Source: Rhyacophila brunnea (lineage: Eukaryota > Arthropoda > Insecta > Trichoptera > Rhyacophilidae). Taken from it: 64,000 bases of DNA. The DNA lies in the NCBI GenBank assembly GCA_022495005.1, contig JAGYXB010001401.1:868001-932000 (forward strand), read 5' to 3'. The translations under genes were made by a program, and so were the position numbers. The notes below the pieces were generated by a model. The model was not told the DNA's origin. It searched no databases and was given only the letters and a program-made list of their open reading frames with translations. Positions 1-12,045 of the stretch are shown piece by piece (within the stretch, counting starts at the first letter, position 1; each line of letters opens with the position of its first letter).

Positions 1-774
1 TTTTCTTAACGGGTTAGTAGTATTCCTTTCAAAATTTTATGACATGAAATGACTGTAACCACTGGAAGACCTATGGCAATCACGAATTCATGCCATCTGG
101 TGCATCCAATGTTTGTCTATAAGTCTTAAACGCATATCTAAGGATAGCTGATTTTGGAGGCTGTGATGGTGGCCTGTCCAGTTTTAAAATTTAATCTTAC
201 GTTACAATATCAGAACTCTGTCAAAATTTATTATAATTTTATTTTGATGATCATCCAGATATGCTTTATCATATTATAAATTCAAAAAAAAAAATACTCT
301 AAAATGTTAAGTTAAGTAATATTGCCGTTTCAATGGAAACTAAAAAACTTATGTAATAATTAGAGTAAATTGAGCTGTTGAATGCAATCGAAAATGCTGA
401 AAGTTTACAAATTGCATTGACTTCCTGGCGCTATGAATTGCATGCGGCCACAACTTATCCGCGGAAACAATCAGCTGCTGCTCTCGCTGGTTGTTCGCCT
501 ATTTATGGCAGTTTAATTCCCAGAGAGCGAACTTTGTCTTTAGCATTTTCACGGTTTGTGTTGCAAATAGTAGCAATATTTTGCACAAAATGTCGTCTAT
601 TTTGCTGCTCTGTAATATAATGCTCTTTGAACATTAGCAAATGAACAAAGTAAACGAGTATTTTCGGGATTTCAATTAAAATATAAACAAACTGTGTTAT
701 TATTTATCACTACCGTTGATTACTAATATACATGAGATTTAATATTGTTAAATTGTTGTTGTTGAAATTACACA
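1..774. other. AT-rich non-coding flank
   Basis: No recognisable gene. A slightly less AT-rich patch at about 378-620 is open for 80 codons on the plus strand, but it begins with TTG, matches no family I know and has no splice context, so I do not call it. Confidence 0.5.
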
Positions 775-789
775 ATATGTATAGGTATA

Positions 790-986
790 AGGCGGCTCTC
801 GTGGTGCAGTGGGTAAGGCGCTGGCCTTCCACCCGAGAGTTCTGGGTTCGATTTCCGGTCATGAAAAAAACATTTATGTGTTTTTCTCAAAGCCTGGGTG
901 TTTGTGATTGTTTAAAATTACTAACAAACACCTTGTACGAAAAAGCAAGGACATGGTTATTAATAATACTAAAAATATATATATAT
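790..986 (+). mobile_element. tRNA-derived SINE, copy 1
   Basis: A Pol III-type head shows an A-box-like block (GTGGTGCAGTGGGTAAGG) and a B-box-like block (GGGTTCGATTTCC), followed by a body that ends in an A/T-rich tail. It is almost identical along its length to the copy at 18295-18483. A 15 bp direct repeat (ATATGTATAGGTATA) flanks it at 775-789 and 987-1001, as expected of target-primed insertion by LINE machinery. It encodes no protein. The two copies differ by few substitutions, so the family is probably young. Confidence 0.88.
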
Positions 987-1001
987 ATATGTATAGGTAT
1001 A

Positions 1002-1380
1002 CGTTAGAACATATCTTAGAAAATATATATGCCGTGTCACATCATTGAGCGTATTATAATAATTATGTATATTAGCAAAGCCAGCTGTTTCGCTAGGTCA
1101 TGAACTTTTAGCTTGGCGTCTTAATGGCATGACATTTAAGTCATGGTAATATCCTTTCCATATACAATTACTGTTTTATTTATCGGACGATAAGAAAGTA
1201 TTCCCACAATTAGGCAATGGGAGGATAGTTCCCACACAATTTTCCAGGAGTTTTTGATATTCAAATAAATTTCCATAAGTGCATTTTATTTAAATTAAAA
1301 TAAAGGATATATTTTATTGAAATAAATATAATTATTGCTGTCGTAAGTCTGGTTAAGGGTTAAAAAATGTGAACTAATAT
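1002..1380. other. AT-rich spacer
   Basis: I see nothing recognisable between the SINE and the next dispersed repeat. Confidence 0.5.
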
Positions 1381-1866
1381 AATTACAAGATAAAAATAAC
1401 TTTTTATGTACAACGTTTTTAAATTTTCTGTTGAATCAAATAAGCTTGACAATTCTATGTATTAATAAAAACTTTTTTTGTACTTGATAGAAATACTGAA
1501 TAAATATAGAATGCTGAAATATAATTTTGACATTTCATATTTATTTCCATAGGAACGCAAGTATATATTAATAATTTAGTTGCTTATACCCCCTTAGCAA
1601 CCAATAATAGTGCTTTACTTTTTATGAATTTTTTTCCGAAATAACTTTCCATACAAAACAGAATTAAGTGAAAATGAATTCAATTCTGCTTAAAGTTGGC
1701 TAAAAATAATAAAAGAATGCATTGTCATCGTGTTTTGATATATTCTAAAAGTTTAAAATGTCTATCTAGTCGGGAAGTTAGTTAAAAATCGATTGCAAGA
1801 TTTGGATAAACAAGAAAAAAACTGTACTGGACAAACAAGAATACGAGAATAAAACGTGATAAAAAT
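1381..1866 (+). repeat. ~460 bp dispersed repeat, copy 1 of 5
   Basis: This copy shares its length with copies at 29270, 35141, 57418 and 63488, all on the plus strand. Landmarks are a start near AATTACAAGATAAAAA, an ACAACGTTTTTA motif, a central GTTGCTA...TAGCAAC pair that can form a hairpin, CATACAAAACAGAATTAA, and an end near AATACGAG..AAAACG. The ACAACGTTTTTA motif recurs inverted at the far end in other copies, which hints at a MITE. No coding capacity is seen. The superfamily is unknown. Confidence 0.75.
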
Positions 1867-4800
1867 GATGACGTGTATTATGTAATATAAAAATAGATAT
1901 TTGTATTGATTTATCTGTCTGTCTGTAACGTACGAGAGAAAATATACATACATTTAAAAAAGAGCATGACGTAGAGAAGACATTTAAAAGAGGTAAGATG
2001 AGAGAAAACATACACATTCAAATTAAAAAAATAAATAAAAAGATACAGGAATCTTTTTTTAACCGAGTCGTGAAAGAAAATGAATGATTCGATATTTTCA
2101 TAATATTTTGACAGATGCTTACAGTGTAAAGATCTACCATCGTAAGTTGGCAGCCGGTCGAATTTGAAACTAAAATTGTCTATCGAGGATAAATTTGTTA
2201 CAAATGCCATTTAATTTTACAACATGTTTCTCGAATTATGGATTGCATAATATTTGTACAGAAATCTACTACCAATAAAAAATTATAAATTACCATTTTT
2301 TTGTTAGTTATGGTAATATTCTCAATGTCATACTAGCGCCCTCACTGAAATGCCAATTTATGATGGTAGATCTATAGTACTAATAATATTATCGAGTATA
2401 TAAAAAGTATTAAATGAAATTACAATTAATTTATGATAGATTGACGAAGAGGTATAAAAAAGTATGATGTCGGATAGGAGACACTATTTAAAAAATATAT
2501 ATATCTGAAAATGTCTGTAGAATGTTTCTCCGAAATGTGATTTTACAGTCTTAAATATGGCTTTAATCGAAATAATTTATATTGAAACACTTCAAGTGTG
2601 TTGACAGGTCACAGTTACACTGCCACTTGGTATTTTTTCTAGTGTATATTATATTATTATTATACCAATACCGGTTCTCTTAAAAACTTTATGTGTATGT
2701 GTCTCAACTATGAAGATAAGTTCTTGTGTTTATTGTATTAATATGTATTCCTAAGGGAACGCATAATTAATGGATACTGAAATACCTAACGGATATGAAG
2801 TAACAGGTAACCGATCTCGTGTGTGGAAGAATCTGGGATAAACTTAAACACGTGTCAAAAATGCGTCATTCCTTCATTCTGACAACTGCTCTCGGTTTAT
2901 GCACTGATACTCATTCAATATTGATGCATTTGAAGATTGCAACACGCACTATCGGACGTCTATAATTTGTCGTTAATTTTTGTAGGACAATCATACATTC
3001 AAAACCCTGCTTAAAATTGTAGTGTATTAGTATAGATTATCTGAATTCTATTTATTAATCTGTTCTGTGGTATACCTACATGATAATTATTAATTAAAAA
3101 ATGATGGACTGTTGTTTCGGGCTATAAAGACAATATCACTTTTTGAATATCATTTAATATATTTGAATATCTAACCACAGAGAAAAATGGGTATTATCGG
3201 AATCATAATTGTTTCGTCCCTTGTTCATGGCAGTGGAGTGGTGAATTTTATTTTAAATTTATTAATTTATTATAATAGTAAAATAAATGTTAAACATCAA
3301 AATAAGGATACAATGCACACACACACCAATACAAAATTGCACCATATTCACCCACAGACCTCTAGTCTTTTCAAATAATATTATAATTTTAGGATCTCGG
3401 GAGAAGCTTAAACGTTCAATATTATTATTGATAGGTAATTGGTAGCCAATCTTGCAATTTCTGAAAATTCTCGCATACTACTACTAAGTTTTAATATCAT
3501 TAAGATACCGTATTTATCGTTAGTAAAGTTCTGTATTTTCATTTAATAACTTCATTGATAAATATGAAAAAGTAAATTTAGTTTTCTCATGGATAATGAG
3601 AAAATTAAATCACAATTTTTTTATTATTTAAAACATTTTTTTTGGAAAACTAAAAAAAATACTTATGCTACTATATTTCTTTAGTTTACGAAAAAAAAAT
3701 CAGATGAAAATAATATACATAAAAACTAAATCTGCAAAATCACAGAATTCCAGTATCGTTAATGCTATATTTTTGAATGATACACCTTGTTGTACATCTG
3801 GAGCGAGTACTATTTTTAAGGAAGTAAATTGGTTTAAATTCTGTTTTATATTATATTCAATATATTCAGTATATTATATTCAATAGTTTTAAAAATATTG
3901 CACTTTAGTTTTAAGTTAACATACAACGACTTCAAATACAAATGACTTACTAACAATAAAAAGGTTCTAAATTTCCAATAAATTATCGTAACTTGAATGC
4001 GGAACTATATTTTGCATTTATCACATTTTACTGGAGAGTTATTTGAAACTGCCTATTCTATATTTTCATTTGTCTGAAGCAGGCTGTTTCAATTTATATA
4101 AATTTATACTAATGTGAGTTAGAATTATTATGAATTTCGGTGATCATATTTTAACAGTAATATTATAAAACCAAATAATTAAAAATAATATAAGCAACAA
4201 GTAGAGATAAAAAGAAAAATAAAAAATACTGTAAACTTTATCAAAAAAAAGGAAACGTAAAACTCGTTTTAGGCTTTTTAATGTTATAGCGATAAAATCA
4301 GATCAAAATTTATTGAACCGATTATATCAAATTGCTCTGTGTAAATTTAAAAGAACCTCATTTTTCGACAACATAAGAGGAAAAATCCAAACAATGTACT
4401 TTGCATTTTGATTGATGTCACCAAACGACAATAGGAAATAATTCGGTTTGCATAAAATATTTAATAAAAGGCGTTCATATAATTGGAATAAGAAAAGGGT
4501 TTAAATATTTGCAATTTATTGTAAACATTAGAGTTATTTAGTTTAAGAGTAAGAAGTTTCTATAACCATAAAGACATGTTTTGCAACTTTTCATCATTTA
4601 AATCTACGGGGGCGCAACTGCCGTATATTCTAGAAGGTAATATAAACCTTTACGTGAAGTTAATGTAAATACCCCGTGATGGAACATTACCAATGCATTA
4701 AGGCTCTGATTGCTTTTCTCTGAGAATGCGGTGGATCGGAAAATTTAGAGACGTCGGGAAATGAAATGAGCTTTGAAACGTGAGCGCGATGCCTTCAAAT

Positions 4801-5186
4801 AATAGTATGATGCATTGTTCGCCTCAAGAAAGAATTCAAAGAACTATAGAAGATTTCAGAAAATGATAAAGGAATATTTTTGGGATCTAAATAAAATTCA
4901 GAGCATTAAAATTACGATATCTTGTCAAGAGCATGCTTTTTTGACAAGTAAATAAACTAGATACGGCATTGTTGTGTACTATTAATTGATCAATATATAA
5001 GTATAATTTTTAATGTATTCGATTTCACTTAGATCACTTTGTGGTTACAAGTATGAAAAAATTGATAATAAAAAATCACATAATGGCGTTTAATATAAAT
5101 ATAAGATGGGATAATAGTAGATACTTTAAATTGAATTTGTGGTTTTTCAAATAAATCTACATTTCTATAGAATAGTACAAAACTCA
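1867..5186. other. AT-rich non-coding stretch
   Basis: No gene recognised. There are short CA-rich (about 3315-3330) and poly-A/T tracts. Around 4600-4800 the sequence is less AT-rich and non-repetitive, but shows no convincing reading frame. Short ORFs here are chance openings in AT-rich DNA. Confidence 0.5.
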
Positions 5187-5299
5187 ACTTATTTTTTCTT
5201 ACCACATTTAAATAACATGCTAATTATATCTAATGGCCAACTGATGGGCAACGCACGATGGGCAACGATGGGCAGTGAATGGGATAACCCATTAAGCCC
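5187..5299 (+). repeat. Degraded MITE related to the TTAA-flanked family
   Basis: The sequence from CACATTTAAATAACATG through AATTATATCTAATGGCCA matches the interior of the element at 45420-45536. The right side is rewritten by short GATGGGCA and CCATTAAG iterations. The left terminus is not intact, so this is a decayed copy. Confidence 0.4.
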
Positions 5300-5598
5300 A
5301 TTAAGCCAAATTAAGTCCATCTTATAATAGTATTAGTCACTTAAAGGCACTTGAATTAGAACAGAACATTTCAGACAGTGTAAAACCGGGTTTTAAGACA
5401 AAAAGCGACTCTAATACTAAGCATATATTTCGCGTAGTCAAGTTCTTGGGCATATTTGGAAATCCTGAACATCCATGGAGTAGTCAATTCATCTTAAAAA
5501 TCAGTGCCAGTCTCTTCTTTATTTGTAGTGGCAAATACATCTCCATTTCATACAATTCACCATCTCTTTTCGAAATAATTGCGAAAGATATTTATTTA

Positions 5599-5669
5599 TT
5601 TTTACTATTGTAAATGGTAATATTGTACAGAATTATTCTGTACAATATTGACATTTACAATAGTAAAAA
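5599..5669. repeat. 35 bp-arm palindrome with almost no loop
   Basis: The two arms are inverted copies centred on base 5634. Pairing the positions one by one leaves only two adjacent mismatches (5617/5651 and 5618/5650) over 35 pairs. The arms begin TTTTTACTATTGTAAATG and meet at CAGAAT-T-ATTCTG. It could be a tiny fold-back element, a replication- or repair-generated palindrome, or a hairpin RNA. I saw no second copy in the window. Confidence 0.85.
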
Positions 5670-7021
5670 ATCTAATAAGGAAACGAAAAAAAGCACAATG
5701 TAATATGGATAACTTTCCATAAGAATAAATCACATAAATCGTAAGTTTCATCAATCAAATAGACAAAAAATAAGATCTCATATTATTAATATCTTTGCTT
5801 TCACAGGTCTTTTGACCAATTTTAAAATGAACGATTTTGTTGTCATCATGTGACATATGGACGATTTTTTACTTCTTTTCGTAGGCAAAGTCACGTCTGA
5901 ATCAGATATATCACATCTTGATATGCAATCATGTTTTTGACATAAAAAGATATTTTTTTTAAATTTCCATTATTTGCCCTCGTACAATGAATATATTTTC
6001 CAGGTCTGTTGAAATTATGTGACACAAAATGAGATTTATAACTTGTGATTCTCGTGAATAATATAAAATGTTTTAGATAAATGATTGAAAAATGGTAAAG
6101 AAAGCGTTATTAACTATACAAGTGTTATTATTATTCTTCTTCATGCTGCAAGCCTACGTAGCTTGTTGACCTTTTCTACCGTCTGATTTCGTCCATGTAT
6201 GTTCCAAAAAGCTTTTATCTAGTTTTTGGCACCAAATATATTTAATCATTTGATTTAATTTGATTTGACAATAATTAATATCCACACATTTCAACCATAG
6301 CACGACACTGGTCTTGCAAACATATTTGATATAGATGGACTTTCGTATCTATTGATAATCTGGAAGATATGAGAGGCCCATACCATAGCGTCTATTAGCG
6401 ATTATAATAATTGTTTTACTTTTCTTTTTTTACCATGTTCTATCTTAAGAAGGTTATAATACTATGATGCTTTACAGAGGTTGTATTAATGAACAGATTA
6501 TTGTGTTTACGTTTGTTTCAACCTCTTATGTTCATACTCTTATCCGATTATACACTAACACGCAACATGCAAGCAACATGTGTGCTATGAAAATTGTTCT
6601 ATATATTATATATTTAGTTATTGTATTATATTTATATTATATATTTTTTTAATTATTGATGTGGTTATCATCATCACCATCATCAGCCGGAATCGATTGC
6701 CTATTTTTCAGTGATTGTTCACTCGCTTGGCGACCTTTATCACAATGCGTAGTTTTGCCTGCCTTCTGACTTAGTTTCTTTTATTTCTTGTGATAGTGTG
6801 AACGTATATAATTTATAATTTTAAATGTTCTTTGTCGTAAATAAAGTACTTCTAATTATTCGGGCTAATGATAAAGATGGGTGTGAGGGTGAAACATATA
6901 ATCCGAATTATTCATTCTTATTTAGTTTTCAAATGCTATTGCCTACATATTTCGAATGCAGACCTTTACTTAACTTCTTTAATGCGTATTATGCATAAAA
7001 AAACCCCATTGATCTATGTGT
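5670..7021. other. AT-rich non-coding stretch
   Basis: No gene recognised. Two loosely similar segments (about 6130-6195 and 6660-6790, with CTTCTTC/ATCATC runs followed by GC-richer text) may be old repeat tails. A 30 bp piece at about 6432 resembles the tail of the SINE family at 39411. Confidence 0.45.
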
Positions 7022-7100
7022 GTAACGGCTTTTGTAATCCAGTGCGTAAGGCGCTCGTCTTTCATCCGAGGTCTCCGGGTACGAGGCCCGGTGAGGTTAC
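7022..7100 (+). repeat. tRNA-like sequence (pseudogene or SINE head)
   Basis: It has a perfect T-arm (CCGGG, 7-nt loop, CCCGG), a plausible anticodon arm (CTCG...CGAG), a D-arm-like block and weak acceptor pairing (GTAAC with GTTAC). The acceptor stem is incomplete and the B box is degenerate (GGGTACGAGGCCC), so I call it tRNA-like rather than a working tRNA gene. Other tRNA-like heads in this window belong to SINEs. Confidence 0.55.
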
Positions 7101-8075
7101 AATATATTTATAATGTTTGTGAATGTTTCATTTTTATTATTAACTACACTCCTGTTATTGGGCACAATGGTCTGTTGTTGTGTTAAAAAAAAGGTATACT
7201 TATATTATTGTATTCTAAAAAAGTGTTAACAGAATACAGTGGCGTGTTGCGGGTAATGCAATTGCTAATTGATTTGTCTTCACTTGCATTATCATCTTCT
7301 TCTTGTTACTTGACAGATAAAACGATATTAGCATCATGTATATGTTGAATCACCGGATCATCAAAACACCAGGTTCTAACTACCCCCTTCTTTTTTACCG
7401 TTATTTTCAACATCTTGTACATTTTCCATTAGTTTACATTATATTTCAAATTATTATATTTTACATTTCACTTACTTAATTAGTAGTAGAAAGGGTAAAT
7501 CAAAAAAATTGTAAGTACATTAAAGAACGCCAAATGACTTAAGTAGACCTTATATTAAGAATATTCCTAAACTCGTTCTCACGTAAATGGAATCTATCAA
7601 TTATATCAATATTCGAAGTAAATTCATTGAACATAGTTATTGCCCTCACAATTGGCATTACCAATGGTAGATTAGTCCTGCAACTTGGAATGAAAACAAA
7701 TGATACTTCCGATTTATAAGACTGTTATCTGGAAAACGTTTGTCAATCCTACAAATTATGAAAGAGATCTCATTTATACTGAGTATAAGTCGGAAATAAT
7801 ACGTAGCCAAATATATATAGTATTTTCTAACTTTTAGTCGGTATGTAAGTATACCTAAGAGAAAGTCAGTCTGAATTAAACTGTTTTGAACCCTCTCCAT
7901 CAATAGACCGATTAAAAAAAATAAACATTTTTTATTAAACGAATAATGATTTGAAAACATCAAAGAGAAATATATAAAATACACGCAAAACCAAAATTTG
8001 TGAAGCGCTTCAGGGAATTGTAAAAAACTATAGTTAATTTCGTCTCAATTATATGGGATGCACAAAGCTGAGTTG
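7101..8075. other. AT-rich non-coding stretch
   Basis: No recognisable gene or repeat. The minus strand is open for 108 codons at 7658-7984, but the translation is low-complexity and aromatic-rich, typical of chance ORFs in AT-rich DNA. Confidence 0.45.
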
Positions 8076-8376
8076 TGGGTCTATTCTATACATAAGGCTG
8101 CTCTCAGTCCGCTACGGCAGCTAAATAGGGTAGGAAAGCATCGAATTATTAACACTTATTGAAAAAATTACAAAATTTAGTTATAATTGTTACAATAAGT
8201 ACTGTGTTTTAACAGCACCTCTCTGTGATAAATTTTAGAGAGAGATAAACAGGTTTGACAGTTCAGACGGTTAACTTATTGTAATTTTTACAATAAGTGT
8301 TAATAATTCGATACTTTCCTACCCTATTTAGCTGCCGTCGCTTACTTAAAGTAGGCTTGTGCATATAATAGACCCA
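8076..8376. mobile_element. MITE with >100 bp terminal inverted repeats
   Basis: The left arm (about 8076-8185) and right arm (about 8270-8376) are inverted copies. The strongest block runs from GGCAGCTAAATAGGGTAGG into the TAACACTTATTG region. The outer ends read TGGGTCTATT and AATAGACCCA. A 3 bp direct repeat, TTG, flanks the element at 8073-8075 and 8377-8379. About 85 bp of unique centre remains. No transposase is encoded. A 3 bp duplication fits PIF/Harbinger-like or similar transposases, but this assignment is tentative. Confidence 0.82.
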
Positions 8377-8494
8377 TTGGTAGATGACATTGACGCGAAT
8401 CCAATATTAAACCCTTAATTCCGCTGGACGTCATATTTTTTCAAAACGATTTTTTATAGTGGTTATATATTTCTACGAGTACTATGTACCTATT

Positions 8495-9420
8495 TATAAT
8501 ATAAAATCAATATTTGTTTGTTTGTTTGTTTGTTTGTTCGTATTTTATGCGCTGCCATACCTTTCATCCGATTGTGATAAAACTTTGTCAACTTATTGCT
8601 TGCACTTGCGCGAAGAGTATATACTATATCTTATATATAAAAATGTCTGTCTGTCTGTCTGTCTTTCTGTCTGTCTTGTATGCGTTCCTATACCATTCAT
8701 CCGATTGCGATGAAATTTTGGTAAGTGGTTGTATGCACACCCGCGAAGGTTTCTGAATTAGAAAAATCATCATCTTCTTCTTCATCATTCTATTTTCTTT
8801 TATTCGTATGCGTTCCTATACCATTCATCCGATTGCGATTGAAATTTCCTTCCGATTGCGATTGAAAGATTCCTGTTGAAAAGCGCACGCCCGCGAAGGT
8901 TTCTGAATTAGTACAACCATCTTCTTCTTCTTCTTCTTCTATTCGTATGCGTTACTATACCATCCATCCGATTACAATGAAACTTTGGTGAGTTGTCGTG
9001 CGCATGCCCACGAAGATTTCTGAATTAGAAAACCATCTTCTTCTTCTATTCGTATGCGTTCCTATACCATTCATCTGATTGCGATGAAACTTTTGTCAAT
9101 TGTTGTGCGCACACCTGCAAAGGTTTCTAAATTAGTATTATATAAAATACAAAGCTTGTTGTTTGTTTGTTCCATCCAATTTTGATTTTTTTTTTACTAC
9201 ATATTAATAACATTAATAACGTTTGCATATTTTGGATTCGATTTTAATTTGGTGGTCTTTTGTTTGACCTTTCCTCCTATTAGAACTACCTTCATATTGC
9301 CATATTGTATTACACAGATATTTTAATATTAAAAAAATAATTACCTCTTATTATTTTTTAAATATCTAAGATAAATATAACCACGAAGCGACCCTGTGCG
9401 AAGCCGAGTACTTCAGCTAG
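8495..9420 (+). mobile_element. Helitron-like repeat with internal minisatellite, copy A
   Basis: The unit runs from a (TTTG)n block (about 8515-8538), through a TGTC-repeat (8643-8677) and four to five ~100 bp minisatellite units with the core CCATTCATCCGATTGCGATG, to the end CTTCAGCTAG followed by T. The same ends and the same core occur inverted at 42896-44560. A CTAG-T 3' end, no TIRs and no clear TSD suggest a Helitron-type element, but I found only a weak subterminal hairpin (GAAG...CTTC). No Rep/helicase is encoded. Confidence 0.6.
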
Positions 9421-9898
9421 TATTTTATAAAAATGTTGAAACCTTGTTCAATGTAGTAAACATGAATAATCCACACGTGGATAGGCGACAGTTTACTGTA
9501 AACAATGTGTTCGAAAAGAATCACCTCGTATACTCAACTTTCGTTTGCAAAACTTTATCCATATTTTCATGCAACTATGACAATAAACTATTTACTAGGT
9601 TTGCAAATGACTGAGTTAAAATCCATAACTTTGTGGTTACAAAGACGTTATTAAATCAAGCCGAAATGTCTTCATTAGCATTGATGTTGCGAGAGGTTTA
9701 CTAACAATTTACTCAAACACCGTTCCAGCTCTTATTTTAATTACCAAACGCTTCGTGTGCAGGCGTGGACTGGTTAACTTAATTCAAGAAATACTAATGC
9801 CTGCAATTAGGCTTTTTAAATTTCATTTAAAGATGTTTGCACGTTTATTAAATAGATTTATCAATTGATATTCAATAATATAAAGACGTACTAAAATA
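9421..9898. other. AT-rich spacer
   Basis: Nothing recognised. A 72-codon opening at about 9396-9614 starts inside the preceding repeat and is not convincing. Confidence 0.5.
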
Positions 9899-10060
9899 TT
9901 TTTTGAAGTTATACTTCTTTTGGCGCGTTTGGGAAAACAGATCAGAATGTATTTTTGGCGTGTGACGAAGTTGCGCGCGCCGATGTAACACATAATTTAT
10001 TATTATGATTATATTCATTTCGATATCAAGAGTACATGCGCATGCGCATAGTGTCATTTA
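9899..10060 (+). repeat. GAAGTTATACTTC-head repeat, copy 1
   Basis: It begins with the near-palindrome GAAGTTATACTTCTTTTGGCGCG. About 90 bp of head is shared with the minus-strand copy at 14581-14661, including CAGATCAGA.TGTATTTTTGG and TGTAACACATAATTTATT. It contains TGCGCATGCGCA at 10037-10048, a sequence that fits the NRF1 consensus. Class unknown, no ORF. Confidence 0.6.
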
Positions 10061-10334
10061 GTTAGTCATTCAATACAACCAAGTAAAGAGCACGTGTTGT
10101 AAACATAACCAGTATTGTGTCATGATAAATATATATGTTTATAAACAAAGTTCTGGAGACTAACATTCTACACTGTTAATAATTTATATTCATAAAACTT
10201 TATTTATATTGGAGTGTATATTTATTTTTCATTGTAAAGATTGTGTATCAAGATTTAAGGCTATATTTATTATTTATTATTAAGTATTATTTATGAGTAA
10301 AATTATAAGTATATCAAAAAATAAATAAATTTTG

Positions 10335-10402
10335 TGAATGTTGAGTTGGTAAATTATTCAATAATTCACAAGATTTGAGAATGTAAAATTATTCTTATTA
10401 AA
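10335..10402 (-). repeat. Tail fragment of the AAATCTTGTGAATTATT repeat family
   Basis: Read on the minus strand, it contains TCAAATCTTGTGAATTATT, the tail seen at about 11985-12030, 15325-15370 and 30600-30645. It is a fragment only. Confidence 0.55.
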
Positions 10403-10447
10403 AGTACATAGTTTGAAAACACTTGTTATTATATTGAATATATAGAT

Positions 10448-11416
10448 CCGGGGGGCCAAACTTTTCGGATGGAGGGCCAAATTCAAGAATTCAAAATGAG
10501 CGGCGGGCCGCAAGTAAAATAGCATTTTTAGATATACACTATTTATTATCATGAAAAATGAACATTACAAAAAAATTAATAAGAAGAATAAAACTGTTGT
10601 ACATTTTTTAACATTTTTTTAAATTCAGGTGTTAATTTTGTAGTTGATATTCTCAAAACTGCTTGTAAATGGGCATCGGAGATATTTGATCGTAAAGAAT
10701 TTTTATTGAGGTTCATGAACGAAAATGTTTGTTCACATATTATATAGGTTGGTTGACGAATATTTTTCTTGCATAATCTTTAAGTTGGTCGAATTTGTCT
10801 GAATTAAGGGCATTGTAAAATTTGGAGATTTCTTCACGACGATGCAATTCTATAAAATCAGTGTCACACTGGAGATCAATAATCTCAAGTTATAGCGCTG
10901 TCGGTACACTATAAATGTCTATTGAAAATGAATCGCGTACTATTGCTAAACTTGTCTCAATTTTTCGGAAGTCACCAAATCTTTGTGAAAAATCGTCATT
11001 CAGAGCTTTAATAATTTTACTATATTCTTCAAATTTATATTCTGGTATCTTCAGCAACTTCAAAGTTGGAAAGTGGTCCACGTTGTTACTCGATATTTGT
11101 CGAAGGAATAACTTGAGTTTTAATTGAAATCCATTCCAACTTATCATGGGCATATATTTTTTTTCCTTGCAACGTGGAGTTTAAAGTATTTAAATGTGTC
11201 ACGATGTTCAACGTAGAACATAGTGGTTACATAGTGTGAGACGAGACGCAAGGAAGACGTACTGAGATAATACATTTACGAAACAACAAATTCTTCAAAT
11301 TTTAATCTATTGTCAATATTTAAAAAAAATATAAAAAAGTTATTCGTAATCAGAAGTACAATTAATGATGGCGGGCCGCAAAAAAATACCCGGCGGGCCA
11401 CATGCGGCCCGCCTTG
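10448..11416 (-). mobile_element. Internally deleted hAT element (GTF2IRD2/EPM2AIP1-like)
   Basis: The ends are GC-rich (CCGGGGGGCCAAACTTTTC at the left, GGCGGGCC-type repeats at the right), typical of this hAT group. An 8 bp TSD, ATATAGAT, flanks it at 10440-10447 and 11417-11424, and the next base also matches. The 969 bp length is far shorter than an autonomous element. It keeps only the carboxyl end of a transposase on the minus strand. The intact duplication and decayed ORF suggest an old, immobile copy. Confidence 0.82.
10622..11153 (-). pseudogene. hAT transposase C-terminal remnant
   Basis: The minus-strand translation from 11153 reads LKLFLRQISSNNVDHFPTLK, then a stretch ending SIDIYSVPTAL. 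This follows the pattern of the C-terminal half of GTF2IRD2-like hAT transposases (LQ..N..HFPTL, F..RF.DF, PF..D...AP..LQLELIDLQ). Past that ORF other frames read ICEQTFSFMNLNK and SDAHLQAVLRISTT, which match the conserved hAT dimerisation motif (FS.MN..KS..R..L.D..L...LR..TT). Several frame changes separate these pieces. The N-terminal BED finger and the catalytic core are absent, so the protein cannot be active. Confidence 0.82.
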
Positions 11417-11540
11417 ATATAGATCATCGCTCGAAATGGTAAAGTTTACGAACCGAAGCGCTCAAAAATTTTCAGAAGATATTAACATAGTTATCAAATT
11501 TTATATGTATTTTATAAAAAAATAAGTGTATTAGATTTTT

Positions 11541-12045
11541 GAAGTTATACTTCTTTTGGCGCATTTAGTAGAGGGTAAAATTGAGAGCTACGAGCGCACA
11601 CCGTTACAAAAGTGCGACATGATGAAGTTAGCCGTGAACGTGATCGGGGTATACCCAACGCGTATGTGCGAATCAGTCAGCTGTAAACAAACGTAAGATA
11701 CTCAGCATAACACGTGATTATTGTTAAAATCCATAGTGAAGCAGTTTATGTATTACATTTTATTTATTATATGGCCTATTTAGCTCAGATGGTCAAATAA
11801 TTTTTTCCACAAGACGGAGCAATAATTTACTAATATTATTACGGCGTTCCGGTTCATTTCGAGCCCTGCTAGTAAAAATAAAATCGATAAAAGTACGACG
11901 CCTGATGGAGGTCGAACCCGTATCCACTGGATTTGCGCTAATGTGTATTAAAAATTTGAGCCATGTAAGTTATACCTATTATTTTCAAATCTTGTAAATA
12001 GTTCGTTGAATAAAATAAAATAGTCTATTAAAAATATTAGCAAGT
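11541..12045 (+). repeat. GAAGTTATACTTC-head repeat, copy 2, with tRNA-like core
   Basis: The head is at 11541, and the AAATCTTGTAAATAGTTCGTTGAATAAA tail lies at about 11988-12020. Between them are a sense A-box-like stretch (TTTAGCTCAGATGGTC, about 11769) and an antisense B-box-like stretch (GGTCGAACCCG, about 11913). This looks like a composite non-autonomous element, but I could not read a TSD. Confidence 0.5.

Noticed and set aside
378..620. 80-codon ORF in a less AT-rich patch
   Set aside because: TTG start, no recognisable motif, no splice signals and no second line of support.
7022..7100. Functional tRNA gene (Glu-like anticodon)
   Set aside because: The T-arm is perfect, but the acceptor stem does not pair fully and the B box is degenerate, so I list it only as tRNA-like.
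8643..8677. Simple TGTC microsatellite as an independent feature
   Set aside because: It is an integral part of the Helitron-like repeat, also present in the copy at 42896-44560.
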